In this document: positions 32,674-41,426 of the stretch, in pieces
How the letters are laid out: each line of letters opens with the position of its first letter
How positions within the stretch are numbered: the stretch's first letter is position 1
Source: Luteibaculum sp964627445
GTDB lineage: Bacteria > Bacteroidota > Bacteroidia > Flavobacteriales_D > Luteibaculaceae
Reading direction: 5' to 3'
Length of the DNA: 64,000 nt
Assembly: GCA_964627445.1 (NCBI GenBank)
Contig: CAZVJF010000007.1
Span: forward strand, 172,314-236,313
Notes under the pieces: generated by a model
The model's input: the letters and a program-made list of their open reading frames with translations, nothing else
What the model was told of the DNA's origin: nothing
Database searches by the model: none
Program-made: the position numbers and the translations under genes

Positions 32674-34359
32674 ATGATCATGAAACACCTACTTACATGT
32701 TTAGCTCTAGTAGTATTGACCAACATAAGCTGGAGCCAGTCTAAACCAAAAGTAAAAATTGGCGATAAGGTAAAATCATCTTCTGGGTATGCCCTATCGG
32801 AAATCATTGGTGCAGATAAAAACGGTTTTTACACCATCCAAGAAAAGAAAAGCAGGCTAAGCAAAGGGGTTATCCTTGTAGAGCAATACGACCACAATAT
32901 GGACTTTAAATACAAGTCCAAAATTAAGCTAGAGTACAAAGGTAAGCGTATGCAATATGCTTTTGCCGTAGAACTAAAAGATAAAATTTACCTATTCTCT
33001 ACCTTTAAAAACAGTAAGCTGAAGCAAAACTTCTTGTTCTGCTCCGAGCTCGATAAAGTTTCCTTAAGGCTGCGGAAAAATCTAAAATTAATGGGTTCTA
33101 TACCCATTGCCACCGACCTTATAGGACGCTTATTTCAAAGGAGCTCTGCCGGAGAGTCTTTTGAATATGCCTCTAACGTAAACGGCCAGTTCAATTTTCA
33201 GTACTCGGCAGATAGCTCGCTTATCGGTATTTACTACGCATTTCCAGGTGTCAACGGTGCTAAAAAGCAAATTGGAATGCATGTAGTAGATGAAAATATG
33301 GAAACGGTTTGGGAAGCCACCGATCGCCTACCCCATGTAGACAAGCTAATAGATATCAAAGACTTTGAGGTGGATAATGAAGGCAACTTCCATATTCTAG
33401 CTATGGTTTTTAACGAAAAGCGAAAAGAAAAAAAATCCAAAACCGCTTCCAACTACAAATTTCAACTCTATAGTTTTAGAGAGAACGGCACTCAGCAACA
33501 GGTACAAGATCTGAAAATAGGTAAGAAATTTATTACCGAAATGGATATAGAAATTAATAATAACCTAGAGCTGTTTTGTGGTGGATTCTATGCCGATGAA
33601 AAAGGCTTTCACTCGGGTACAAATGGTATTTCAATTCAGTTTGGTAATAGTCTCACCAACGAGTATAAAATTAGCGGATACTTTTTTCAACGTTCCAATG
33701 CCGCTACGGGAGAAATTTTGGCTACGAAGGTTCACGAATTCCCCATGGACTTTATTCTAGAGAACCGATCTAAAAGAGATGCCCGAAAAACAAGTCGTAA
33801 GGCAGCTAAAGGAAAGGATGTAGGGTTGGAACAGTACGAGATGCGCGACATGGAATTAACCCCAGATGGTGGCGCCATACTGTTAGGAGAACAATTTAGA
33901 GCAGGCGTTGTGCAAACGGTTTCTTCCGATGGCTCTACCAGCTCTGATATTTCATACTTCTTCGGAGATATTATGGCTATCCGCACCGATAGCGAAGGCA
34001 ACGAAATCTGGAAACACAAAATTGGCAAATACCAAAGTTCCAGAAACTATAGCAAAGCCTCGTCTTTTAGTCATGCTTTTGTGGATGACCGACTGCACTT
34101 GGTTTTTAATGACACCGAAAAAAATGTAGGGTACAAAGACGACAATGACATTCGACAATTTAAGTTGGGAGGAAGACGTGCGTGCACTATGGCCGTTTGC
34201 ATTGAACCTGAGGGAACCAAGATAGGTCGCAAGCCCATCATGTATTACTCCGAGCACAAAACATTTGTTGTTCCTTCCAAAGGAAAGCGTTTCAACGACA
34301 GCCTTATTTTAATTGCAGAGCGTCAGCGCAAACAACGACTCATGCGTATGGAAATGTGA
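32674..34359 (+). CDS. Exported protein of unknown function, 561 residues
   Basis: Starts directly after the upstream stop; ATG 32674 or ATG 32680 both fit, each giving a signal peptide ending at SWSQ. The mature protein begins with KVKIGDKVKSSSGYALSEII and then shows six or so beta-propeller-like blades with repeated 'F.V...GN.H.LA'/'I.T.SEGNEIWKHKI' phrases, typical of proteins reading like NHL/Kelch propellers in this phylum. MRDMELTPDGGAILLGEQF is another blade. I do not recognise a named family; the propeller idea rests on the repeat rhythm alone. Confidence 0.75.
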   Translation: MIMKHLLTCLALVVLTNISWSQSKPKVKIGDKVKSSSGYALSEIIGADKNGFYTIQEKKSRLSKGVILVEQYDHNMDFKYKSKIKLEYKGKRMQYAFAVELKDKIYLFSTFKNSKLKQNFLFCSELDKVSLRLRKNLKLMGSIPIATDLIGRLFQRSSAGESFEYASNVNGQFNFQYSADSSLIGIYYAFPGVNGAKKQIGMHVVDENMETVWEATDRLPHVDKLIDIKDFEVDNEGNFHILAMVFNEKRKEKKSKTASNYKFQLYSFRENGTQQQVQDLKIGKKFITEMDIEINNNLELFCGGFYADEKGFHSGTNGISIQFGNSLTNEYKISGYFFQRSNAATGEILATKVHEFPMDFILENRSKRDARKTSRKAAKGKDVGLEQYEMRDMELTPDGGAILLGEQFRAGVVQTVSSDGSTSSDISYFFGDIMAIRTDSEGNEIWKHKIGKYQSSRNYSKASSFSHAFVDDRLHLVFNDTEKNVGYKDDNDIRQFKLGGRRACTMAVCIEPEGTKIGRKPIMYYSEHKTFVVPSKGKRFNDSLILIAERQRKQRLMRMEM

Positions 34360-34392
34360 TCCAAGCATGGCTTTCCATACTGTTCAAATGCT

Positions 34393-34765
34393 TGAGCTCC
34401 GCGCTGCTTCTCGATACATTTAGGTTTCGTTCCTCAACAACCTCCCGATAGCAATCGGGACGAAGTGACCGTTTCGGAAAACCTGAGCTGGCTATCAGCT
34501 CCGAACTCTCAGCTTTGAACGTTCCTCCCCCTTAATCCCCCTCTCCATGAGGGGGACAAGCTTTGCGCCTTGGCGGCTTTGCGTAGTACCTATCCTTAAA
34601 AGATCAAAGCTTGCTGTCAGTTCGAGTATCGCTGACGAAGGAAGGGATGTATCGAGAACCCGAGCAAGGCTATAAATACATAACGGTTACAAGAAGAGCT
34701 TCGCGCTGCTGCTCGATACACCTCGGCTGAGCCGAGGCACTCGAAGTGACCGTGTCGGAGACCCT
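34393..34765. repeat. Family-2 repeat cluster before the SPFH gene
   Basis: The 500-base gap 34360-34859 holds no gene. A left half at 34393-34470 fuses a TTTAGGTT arm with a CCCGATAGCAATCGGG stem. The block at about 34500-34617 matches 31021-31165. A right half lies at 34616-34670. Another left half at 34696-34760 has a near-perfect stem CCTCGGCTGAGCCGAGG. From 34766 to 34859 a GAGCTATCAGCTACC phrase and plain leader sequence follow. Confidence 0.85.
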
Positions 34766-34859
34766 AAGCTTGCTCCGAGCTATCAGCTACCACCTACGAA
34801 CTTTAAGTAATGCAACCAAAAAAATGTGTTACTTAGAACACAAACTAAAACATCCATCC

Positions 34860-35777
34860 ATGTTCGATCCGCTAACTACTGTTATCATTGTTCTGCTGCT
34901 CATTATTCTGGCCACTGGCATATTTATCGTACGCCAACAACAAATAGCCATTGTAGAGCGCTTTGGTAAATTTCACAGCGTGCGCAGGCCTGGTTTTCAC
35001 TTGCGCATTCCCGTGGTAGACCGCATAGCTACCCGTGTAAACCTCCGCATACAGCAGTTGGATGTGGTGGTGGAAACCAAAACAAAAGATGACGTTTTTG
35101 TTAAGCTTAAAGTCTCCGTGCAGTACCTCGTATTGCCCGACTCCGTGTACGATGCCTTTTACAAGCTAGAGAGTCCGCACGACCAAATTACCTCTTACGT
35201 GTTTGATGTGGTACGTGCCGAGGTGCCCAAATTACGGCTGGATGACGTGTTTGAGAAGAAAGACGACATTGCCATTGCCATAAAACGCGAGCTCGAAGAA
35301 GCCATGAACACGTACGGCTACGGCATCATAAAAGCCTTGGTAACCGACATAGACCCCGATGAAGAGGTAAAACAGGCCATGAACCGTATTAATGCAGCCG
35401 AGCGCATAAAAACCGCAGCCGAATACGAGGGCGAGGCCGACCGCATACGCATCGTTGCCAAAGCCACGGCCGAAGCCGAAAGCAAGCGCCTGCAAGGCCA
35501 AGGTATTGCCGACCAAAGACGTGAAATCGCCAAAGGACTAGAAGAATCGGTGGAAGTGCTCAACAAAGTGGGCATCAACTCGCAAGAAGCCTCAGCTTTG
35601 ATCGTGATTACCCAGCACTACGACACCCTACACGGCATCTCGGAAAACACCAGGAGCAACCTCATCCTCCTACCCAACAGCCCCAATGCCGCTAGTGATA
35701 TGCTCAACCAAATGGTGGCTTCCTTTAGCGCCAGCAATGAGATTGGCAAGATGCAACGGGAGGATGATAATGGTTGA
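34860..35777 (+). CDS. SPFH/Band 7 (stomatin-like) membrane protein
   Basis: A 305-residue protein. I set the start at ATG 34860 (MFDPLTTVIIVLLLIILATG), because the longer frame runs back into repeat DNA. One N-terminal membrane helix is followed by the SPFH domain: QQQIAIVERFGKFHSVRRPG, FHLRIPVVDRIATRVNLR, TKDDVFVKLKVSVQY. A coiled-coil region rich in Ala/Glu (about 195-250, ATAEAESKRLQGQGIADQRR) comes next. Such proteins form cage-like oligomers at membranes. No NfeD-type partner gene is adjacent. Length and order match the paraslipin/HflK-like group. Confidence 0.92.
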   Translation: MFDPLTTVIIVLLLIILATGIFIVRQQQIAIVERFGKFHSVRRPGFHLRIPVVDRIATRVNLRIQQLDVVVETKTKDDVFVKLKVSVQYLVLPDSVYDAFYKLESPHDQITSYVFDVVRAEVPKLRLDDVFEKKDDIAIAIKRELEEAMNTYGYGIIKALVTDIDPDEEVKQAMNRINAAERIKTAAEYEGEADRIRIVAKATAEAESKRLQGQGIADQRREIAKGLEESVEVLNKVGINSQEASALIVITQHYDTLHGISENTRSNLILLPNSPNAASDMLNQMVASFSASNEIGKMQREDDNG

Positions 35778-35878
35778 TAAGCTCTAAATACACTTGGCAC
35801 CTAAGAACCACCTGCGCACAATACCTTACAGGATAACGTGCATAATAAACTGTTGAGTTTGTATTCCCCACTTTAACC

Positions 35879-36262
35879 ATGCCAGCAAAAAACAACTCAC
35901 AACGGTTCATTACAGTTTTCATCGCGGGAGTTTGGTTAGTAAATGGTCTGCTTTGTAAAGTCCTAAATTTAGTACCTCGGCATCAACAAATCGTTGAACA
36001 AATTTTAGGAACAGGGCATTCCAGACTGTATACATTGCTCATTGGAATTTCAGAAATCGTAATGGCTATCTGGATACTCTCTAACTTTCGATCACGGTTT
36101 AATGCTATCACTCAAATGGTGGTTATTGGAATCATGAACATATTGGAGTTTCTACTGGTACCTCAGCTTTTGCTATGGGGAAGATTCAACCTTGTATTTG
36201 CAATCCTGCTTATCGTTCTGATCTACTACAATGAATTCACGTTAAAGAAAGGGACGCCATGA
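35879..36262 (+). CDS. DoxX-like small membrane protein
   Basis: A 127-residue protein with four membrane segments: FITVFIAGVWLVNGLLCKV, LYTLLIGISEIVMAIWIL, MVVIGIMNILEFLLVPQL and LVFAILLIVLIYYNEF. The size and the first-helix pattern with G(L)..K fit the DoxX-like superfamily. It is the first gene of a four-gene overlapping cluster; its stop overlaps the next start (ATGA). Confidence 0.82.
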   Translation: MPAKNNSQRFITVFIAGVWLVNGLLCKVLNLVPRHQQIVEQILGTGHSRLYTLLIGISEIVMAIWILSNFRSRFNAITQMVVIGIMNILEFLLVPQLLLWGRFNLVFAILLIVLIYYNEFTLKKGTP

Positions 36263-36996
36263 TGGCTTCGCTAAAGAATCACCCCTTCCCTGTTGAGGCC
36301 TATTTTGAGCGTTCACTTGTTCTGACTTTTGCTCTGAATAAGGAAGACCTCAGAAACTTCATTCCACCCAAACTGGCTCTCGATACATTTCATGATGAAT
36401 GGGCTTTTCTGGCTGTAGCCATGGTACAGACTCATCATTTAAGACCCAAGGGGTTTCCAAAGATTTTGGGTCATGACTTTTTTTTGATTGGATACCGTGT
36501 TTTTGTCCGTTATCAAAACCTAGCCGGCAAAAACATCAGAGGCTTGTACATCCTGAAATCGGAAACGGATAAGAAAAAAATGCAATGTCTTGGAAATATT
36601 TTCACACACTACAATTACACCACTACAGATATAAAGATTACTGGTAATAATAGCTTTGAAACTATCCAATCAAACCGCTCAGATTTTGAGGTCACCGTAA
36701 GCAAAGAGAAAAAGGAATTCGCCCTTCCCGATTTAAGCCCATTCGAGTCATGGAAAGTAGCAAGAAGGTTTGCCGGACCGTTACCCTTCACTTTTTCTTG
36801 GTTACCAAAGAACGATTCAATGCTTATCGTTGAAGGGGTTCGCGGCCACTGGCAACCTAGCCCAGTTCAGGTCGTGCGATATCACTTTGATTTTCTGAAT
36901 CGAACGGAGTTCAAGACAGCGAAACTCGCTAGTGCATTTGAGGTTAGCAACATCCCGTACCATTGGAAGAAAGGCAAACAAGAAGCATGGCGATAG
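36259..36996 (+). CDS. DUF2071 (YqjF-like) family protein
   Basis: A 245-residue cytoplasmic protein of the DUF2071 family, distantly related to acetoacetate decarboxylase. Typical elements are ALNKEDLRNFIPPKLALDTF, EWAFLAVAMVQTHHLRPKGF, FFLIGYRVFVRYQ and RGLYILKSETDK. The catalytic status is unknown. Starts inside the DoxX-like stop (4-base overlap) and is overlapped by the methyltransferase gene by 10 bases. Confidence 0.87.
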   Translation: MMASLKNHPFPVEAYFERSLVLTFALNKEDLRNFIPPKLALDTFHDEWAFLAVAMVQTHHLRPKGFPKILGHDFFLIGYRVFVRYQNLAGKNIRGLYILKSETDKKKMQCLGNIFTHYNYTTTDIKITGNNSFETIQSNRSDFEVTVSKEKKEFALPDLSPFESWKVARRFAGPLPFTFSWLPKNDSMLIVEGVRGHWQPSPVQVVRYHFDFLNRTEFKTAKLASAFEVSNIPYHWKKGKQEAWR

Positions 36997-37751
36997 GAAG
37001 AAGTCCATTTCAGGGAGTTTTAAATGTATTGCGCTTTAATTGGCACTTCTATGTTGCCGCGCTTATTGCCATAATTACATTGCTTTTTACGACACGATAC
37101 CTAAGCAAGGACTGGATTTGGATTCCTTTGGTTATATCGGGGTTCATAGTATTAACGACCTTAGTTTCTCTATTGGTAACGCACTACATCTATGATCTAT
37201 CCGAACTGTATGATCTCACATGGATGAGCGATGCTGCGTGTTGCAACAAAATCAAAGTACTCAATATCAATGCAGGATTCGATGAGACCAGCCATATCTT
37301 AGAAACTAAATTGAAAGGGGCAGAAATTCATATATGTGACTTCTATGATGAACCGCTTCATACCGAAGTTTCGATAAAACGGGCGAGAAAAACATATCCA
37401 CCCCATCCAAAAACCCTAAAAGTCCAAACCCATTCCTTGCCCTATCCTAAGGAAGAATTTGATTTGGTCTTCGTTTCATTTGCGGCTCATGAAATCAGAA
37501 ACTCAGGTGAACGAATAACATTTTTCAAAGAAATTACCCGTGTATTAAATCAGAAAGGACAAGTCTTTGTAACAGAGCATTTACGGGACAGATCTAACTT
37601 CTTGGCATACACTATTGGTTTTTTTCACTTTTATTCCAGAAAGACTTGGCTACGCGTTTTTAAAGCTGCCAAGTTGCGGCTCGTTCAAGAAAAGAAAACT
37701 ACTCCCTTTGTTAGTACATTTATTTTAGCCCCATATGGAACCGCATCTTAG
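36987..37751 (+). CDS. Class I SAM-dependent methyltransferase with N-terminal membrane helices
   Basis: 254 residues from ATG 36987, inside the end of the DUF2071 gene. Two membrane helices (about 20-38 and 45-68: FYVAALIAIITLLFT, WIWIPLVISGFIVLTTLVSL) precede a methyltransferase fold: IKVLNINAGFDETS in place of the usual Gly-rich motif I, EFDLVFVSFAAHEIRNSGER (motif IV region) and EITRVLNQKGQVFVTEH. The motif I glycines are reduced, so the SAM site is atypical. A membrane lipid or quinone-like substrate is possible but unproven. Confidence 0.8.
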   Translation: MAIGRSPFQGVLNVLRFNWHFYVAALIAIITLLFTTRYLSKDWIWIPLVISGFIVLTTLVSLLVTHYIYDLSELYDLTWMSDAACCNKIKVLNINAGFDETSHILETKLKGAEIHICDFYDEPLHTEVSIKRARKTYPPHPKTLKVQTHSLPYPKEEFDLVFVSFAAHEIRNSGERITFFKEITRVLNQKGQVFVTEHLRDRSNFLAYTIGFFHFYSRKTWLRVFKAAKLRLVQEKKTTPFVSTFILAPYGTAS

Positions 37752-38133
37752 AATCATCGGCACCCTGTTGATCGCTTTAAGCGTAGTGCATGTCATTTTT
37801 CCAAAGTACTTTAAATGGAAAGCAGAGTTAAAGTCGTTGTCTTTAATCAACCGGCAGGTAATGATGGTGCACACTTTTTTTATTGCGCTAACCGTAATGC
37901 TTATGGGACTGCTGTGCACAACCTCAGCAAATGACCTAATACATACATCCTTGGGAAAAAAAGTCTCCATCGGATTAGGTATTTTTTGGACTTGCAGGCT
38001 ATTCATCCAGCTTTTTGTCTACTCACCACAGCTGTGGAGAGGCAAAAAATTCGAGACCACAGTTCATATCGTCTTTACTTGGACATGGACATACATCAGT
38101 GTAATATTTCTATCAGTCGGGCTATCGCACTAG
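37735..38133 (+). CDS. Small four-helix membrane protein, unknown function
   Basis: A 132-residue protein starting within the methyltransferase gene (17-base overlap). Four hydrophobic helices are visible (IIGTLLIALSVVHVIFP, VMMVHTFFIALTVMLMGLL, VSIGLGIFWTCRLFIQLFV, IVFTWTWTYISVIFLSVGL). I know no function for it. The chain of overlaps from 35879 to here argues that the four proteins act in one membrane-associated process. Confidence 0.75.
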   Translation: MEPHLRIIGTLLIALSVVHVIFPKYFKWKAELKSLSLINRQVMMVHTFFIALTVMLMGLLCTTSANDLIHTSLGKKVSIGLGIFWTCRLFIQLFVYSPQLWRGKKFETTVHIVFTWTWTYISVIFLSVGLSH

Positions 38134-38270
38134 ATGAAAAGAATGTGATGATAAGCCTATGTCCAATTGACATCCTGCCTGACTTGCAAAGCGCCTTTGT
38201 ATCCGATAAATTTGGAAGGTCGAGCCTGCTTTACCATACGGATCGGTACGCTTCAAACGGTAATTGATAT

Positions 38271-38603
38271 ATGAGTGACTTAAAAGAGATTCTGGAGGTT
38301 TTACTAAAATTCCGCGATGAACGAGATTGGGAGCAATTCCACAATCCCAAAGATCTTGCTGTAGCACTCAGTATTGAAGCGGGAGAACTTTTAGAGAACT
38401 TCCTTTGGAAACCAGCTGAAGAAGCTAAGCCTGAAAAAGTTAAGGAAGAACTAGCTGATGTTTTCGCCTTTGCGTTTTTACTTGCTGAGAAATATGGATT
38501 TGATGTGAAAGACATCATCCTGGAAAAAATCCAAAAAAACGGAGAGAAATATCCTGTGGATAAGGCCAAAGGCACTGCTAAAAAATACACCGAGCTTAAA
38601 TGA
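38271..38603 (+). CDS. MazG-like nucleotide pyrophosphohydrolase
   Basis: A 110-residue all-alpha NTP pyrophosphohydrolase of the short MazG/dCTPase-like group. Metal-binding acidic helices are clear: LSIEAGELLENFLWKP (ExxxE) and VKEELADVFAFAFLLAEKYG (ExxD). The conserved KYPVDKAKG motif near the end marks the group. It would convert an NTP or dNTP to its monophosphate; the substrate cannot be read from sequence. Its stop overlaps the helicase gene start by 4 bases (ATGA), a strong sign that the two products work together. Confidence 0.93.
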   Translation: MSDLKEILEVLLKFRDERDWEQFHNPKDLAVALSIEAGELLENFLWKPAEEAKPEKVKEELADVFAFAFLLAEKYGFDVKDIILEKIQKNGEKYPVDKAKGTAKKYTELK

Positions 38604-40822
38604 GTGCGGCCGAGGTTAGGGTAGATCATTACAATTTTGAGCAAAGCATTTTTGAAGACATTAATTCCAACCGCTTTGCCAAAGACCTGTGGCCCCTAGT
38701 TTACATTTTAAGCGATGGCAAAACCAAAACGGCTTACGTTGGCGAAACTACAGACGCCTTCAACCGAATGAGTACTCACCTGAAGCACAATACAAAAAGC
38801 AAGCTCACATCGGTCCACCTCATTACGAGCAACAAATTCAATAAGTCGGCAACCCTCGATATAGAATCCAACCTAATAAAATACATGTCGGGCGATAACA
38901 AATTCACCCTACTGAATGGAAATTTGGGGCTTGCCAACCACAATTATTACCAGAAACAAGAAATCTACTGGACCGTATTCAACAACATTTGGAACGAACT
39001 TCGATCTAAGGGAATAGCGGATCACTCCATAGATTACATCGACAACTCCGACCTTTTTAAGTACTCGCCATACAAGTCGTTGTCCAAGGAACAAAGCGAA
39101 GGGCTATTTCAAATCCTCAAAAGCATTGCTACCGGCGAATACAAAAACATTGTTGTGGAAGGCGGTGCAGGAACGGGGAAAACCATCCTAGCTATCTTTT
39201 TATTCAAGATGCTCACCACCGACTTGTTGGATTTTAACTTCAAGGAGTTCGGCACAGAGGAACAGGAATTTATTCAACTCATAAATACCATTAGAGCCCA
39301 ATACCCCAAGCCCAAAATGGCTTTGGTGGTGCCCATGTCTTCCTTTAGAAGCACCCTCAAAAAAGTATTTAAAAATATTAAGGGACTGAAAACCAATATG
39401 GTTATTGGTCCTGCAGAGGTAAGTAAAAACAAATACGACTTCCTTCTGGTGGATGAATCGCACCGCCTGCGGAGACGCGTAAACCTCGGTGCCTACTTTG
39501 GAGCCTTCGATAAGGCCTGTGCCGCTTTACAATTAGACAAACACACGTGCAGTGAACTGGACTGGGTTACCATGCAAGCGCAAAATACCATATTGTTTTA
39601 CGATGAAGGACAGTCCATTAAACCTTCCGATGCGCGTAAAGAAGATTTTGACCAGTTGAAGGCTGCAAAAAACACGTGCATTCAAAAGTTAAAATCGCAA
39701 TTCCGCGTAAGAGGTGGAAACGCCTATGTGCAACATATCAGCACCTTGTTAAACGGCAAATTAGACGCCTCAACTAAGGCAATAAGCAAAACGGAATATA
39801 AGTTCTACCTATTTGATTCGCTGGGCGACATGGTGGAGGAGATCAAAAAGAAGGATAAGGAATATGGCCTTTCCCGTTTAATTGCTGGCTATTCCTGGGA
39901 ATGGAAATCGAATAAAAACGCTGACCTCTTTGATATCGAAGAAGATGGCGTAAAACTGCGGTGGAATGGTACCGCTACGGATTGGATAAACTCCGAAAAT
40001 TCAGTTGAAGAAGTAGGCTGCATCCACACTACGCAAGGGTATGATCTCAATTATTCGGGCATCATTTTCGGAAATGAAATTTCCTACGATCCTGAGAAAC
40101 AAGAGATCGTAATAAAGGAAGAGAACTACTACGACAAAAACGGAAAACAGTCGGTTCGCAGCCCAGAGGAACTAAAAGCTTTCATTCTCAATATTTATAA
40201 GACAATTCTGCTAAGGGCTATTCGCGGAACTTATGTTTTCGTGTGCGATCCTGAGCTTAGGAAGTATTTTGCACAGCACATTCCTAGGTTTTCTGCTAAT
40301 CCGCCAACCTGGCGTATTCCAAAAGAAAATGACCCTATTTTACCGTATGAAAACGCAGTACCCCTATTTAACCTAAGAGCGGCCGCAGGTGCTTTCAGTG
40401 AGGCGCAGCACGTGGATGAAGCGGATTTGGATTGGATACAAGTCCCGAAGCATATTAGGGCATCCAAGGCATTATTTGCGTGCAAGATTGTTGGCCAATC
40501 TATGAACAAGGTCATTGCCGATGGACAAATTGCGCTTTTTAGAAAATATTCGGGTGGATCTCGGCAAGGAAAAATCGTTTTGGTAGAAAGTACTGCAGTT
40601 CAAGATCCGGACAGTGGTTCTTGTTATACCGTAAAGGAGTACCACAGCAAAAAAGTAATTAGCGAAGATGGTTGGCAGCACGAGTCCATAATATTGAAAC
40701 CTCTCTCTAATGATCCTGATTTTAAAGTAATTACGCTGACTGAAGATCAATTACATGATTTTAGAGTTATCGGTGTTTTTGAGAATACTATTCCTTTTGA
40801 GGAAGATTTTTATCCTGCTTAG
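38600..40822 (+). CDS. GIY-YIG / DUF2075 helicase / S24-like (LexA-type) fusion protein
   Basis: A 740-residue three-part protein. (1) Residues ~32-115: GIY-YIG nuclease, with LVYI, AYVGET, Arg56 in the following helix and Glu89 in DIESNLIKYM. (2) ~160-560: DUF2075-type superfamily 1 ATPase, with Walker A EGGAGTGKT (Lys194), Walker B FLLVDESHR (Asp285, Glu286), FYDEGQSI, LKSQFR, HTTQGYDLNYSGIIFG and LLRAIRGTYVF (Arg543). (3) ~590-735: S24/LexA-like domain, with RAAAGAFSE (Ala596-Gly597), VGQSM (Ser634), YTVKEY (Lys679) and late strands IILKPLS and FRVIGVFE. The Gly-Ser and Ser-Lys spacings (37 and 45) are close to lambda CI (37 and 43). Starts in the MazG-like stop. Likely defence or DNA-damage role, inferred. 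Confidence 0.88.
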   Translation: MSAAEVRVDHYNFEQSIFEDINSNRFAKDLWPLVYILSDGKTKTAYVGETTDAFNRMSTHLKHNTKSKLTSVHLITSNKFNKSATLDIESNLIKYMSGDNKFTLLNGNLGLANHNYYQKQEIYWTVFNNIWNELRSKGIADHSIDYIDNSDLFKYSPYKSLSKEQSEGLFQILKSIATGEYKNIVVEGGAGTGKTILAIFLFKMLTTDLLDFNFKEFGTEEQEFIQLINTIRAQYPKPKMALVVPMSSFRSTLKKVFKNIKGLKTNMVIGPAEVSKNKYDFLLVDESHRLRRRVNLGAYFGAFDKACAALQLDKHTCSELDWVTMQAQNTILFYDEGQSIKPSDARKEDFDQLKAAKNTCIQKLKSQFRVRGGNAYVQHISTLLNGKLDASTKAISKTEYKFYLFDSLGDMVEEIKKKDKEYGLSRLIAGYSWEWKSNKNADLFDIEEDGVKLRWNGTATDWINSENSVEEVGCIHTTQGYDLNYSGIIFGNEISYDPEKQEIVIKEENYYDKNGKQSVRSPEELKAFILNIYKTILLRAIRGTYVFVCDPELRKYFAQHIPRFSANPPTWRIPKENDPILPYENAVPLFNLRAAAGAFSEAQHVDEADLDWIQVPKHIRASKALFACKIVGQSMNKVIADGQIALFRKYSGGSRQGKIVLVESTAVQDPDSGSCYTVKEYHSKKVISEDGWQHESIILKPLSNDPDFKVITLTEDQLHDFRVIGVFENTIPFEEDFYPA

Positions 40823-40874
40823 AAAATAATCCAAATTATTGCTGAATATTAACGGTTTTTAAAGTCAACCCTCC

Positions 40875-41390
40875 ATGACCAAGCCCGAGTTAATTGCCGA
40901 ATTTCATAAGCAACACCGCGAGTTTAGCGAATACATAAACAGCTTGTCGGATGACGATTTTGTGCAACGCAGAGCGGACAAATGGTCGCCCGGTCAGCAG
41001 CTCCTGCACGTGTACATGACTCTTGTTCCATTTCCAAAAGTATTGCCTGCTAAGGCATATATCCAAGAGAAATTTGGCACCATAAATCGTGCGCTTTGGG
41101 ATTATGACACTGTAATTAAAAACTATAAAAACACTTCCCTAAAAGCTCCCGAACAATACCTACCCGAAGCGGTAACGCTACAACAAAGAGCAAGTATAAC
41201 CCAAGAGCTGGACCAAATTTTGGCGGTCATCGAAAAAGACCTCGATAAATATTCCGAAACCGAATTGGATACCCTGGTACTCCCCCATCCTCTGCTGGGC
41301 AAATTAACGCTACGGGAAATGTTTTACCTGATGAGCTACCATGCCGCGCACCACTTGCAGCAAACACAACGCAATTTGAATTTGGCCTAA
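40875..41390 (+). CDS. DinB/YfiT-family putative metal-dependent protein
   Basis: A 171-residue four-helix-bundle protein of the DinB superfamily. Metal ligands are suggested by WSPGQQLLHVYMTL (His51) and by the C-terminal YHAAHHLQQTQ, the usual last-helix His pair. DinB-fold proteins include thiol transferases such as bacillithiol S-transferases, but the substrate here is unknown. The gene lies 52 bases after the helicase gene on the same strand; a hairpin is not evident between them, so read-through is possible. Confidence 0.87.
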   Translation: MTKPELIAEFHKQHREFSEYINSLSDDDFVQRRADKWSPGQQLLHVYMTLVPFPKVLPAKAYIQEKFGTINRALWDYDTVIKNYKNTSLKAPEQYLPEAVTLQQRASITQELDQILAVIEKDLDKYSETELDTLVLPHPLLGKLTLREMFYLMSYHAAHHLQQTQRNLNLA

Positions 41391-41426
41391 GGAGATAGCA
41401 AAAAGCAAGCGCGAGTACCACGGTTG

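Noticed and set aside
34746..34859. N-terminal extension of the SPFH protein
   Set aside because: It is made from repeat-derived sequence; the membrane anchor begins at the ATG at 34860.
40875..41390. DinB-family gene considered as a third member of the nuclease-helicase operon
   Set aside because: It is 52 bases downstream with its own plausible start and is a common stand-alone family. Without conservation data a link is not supported.
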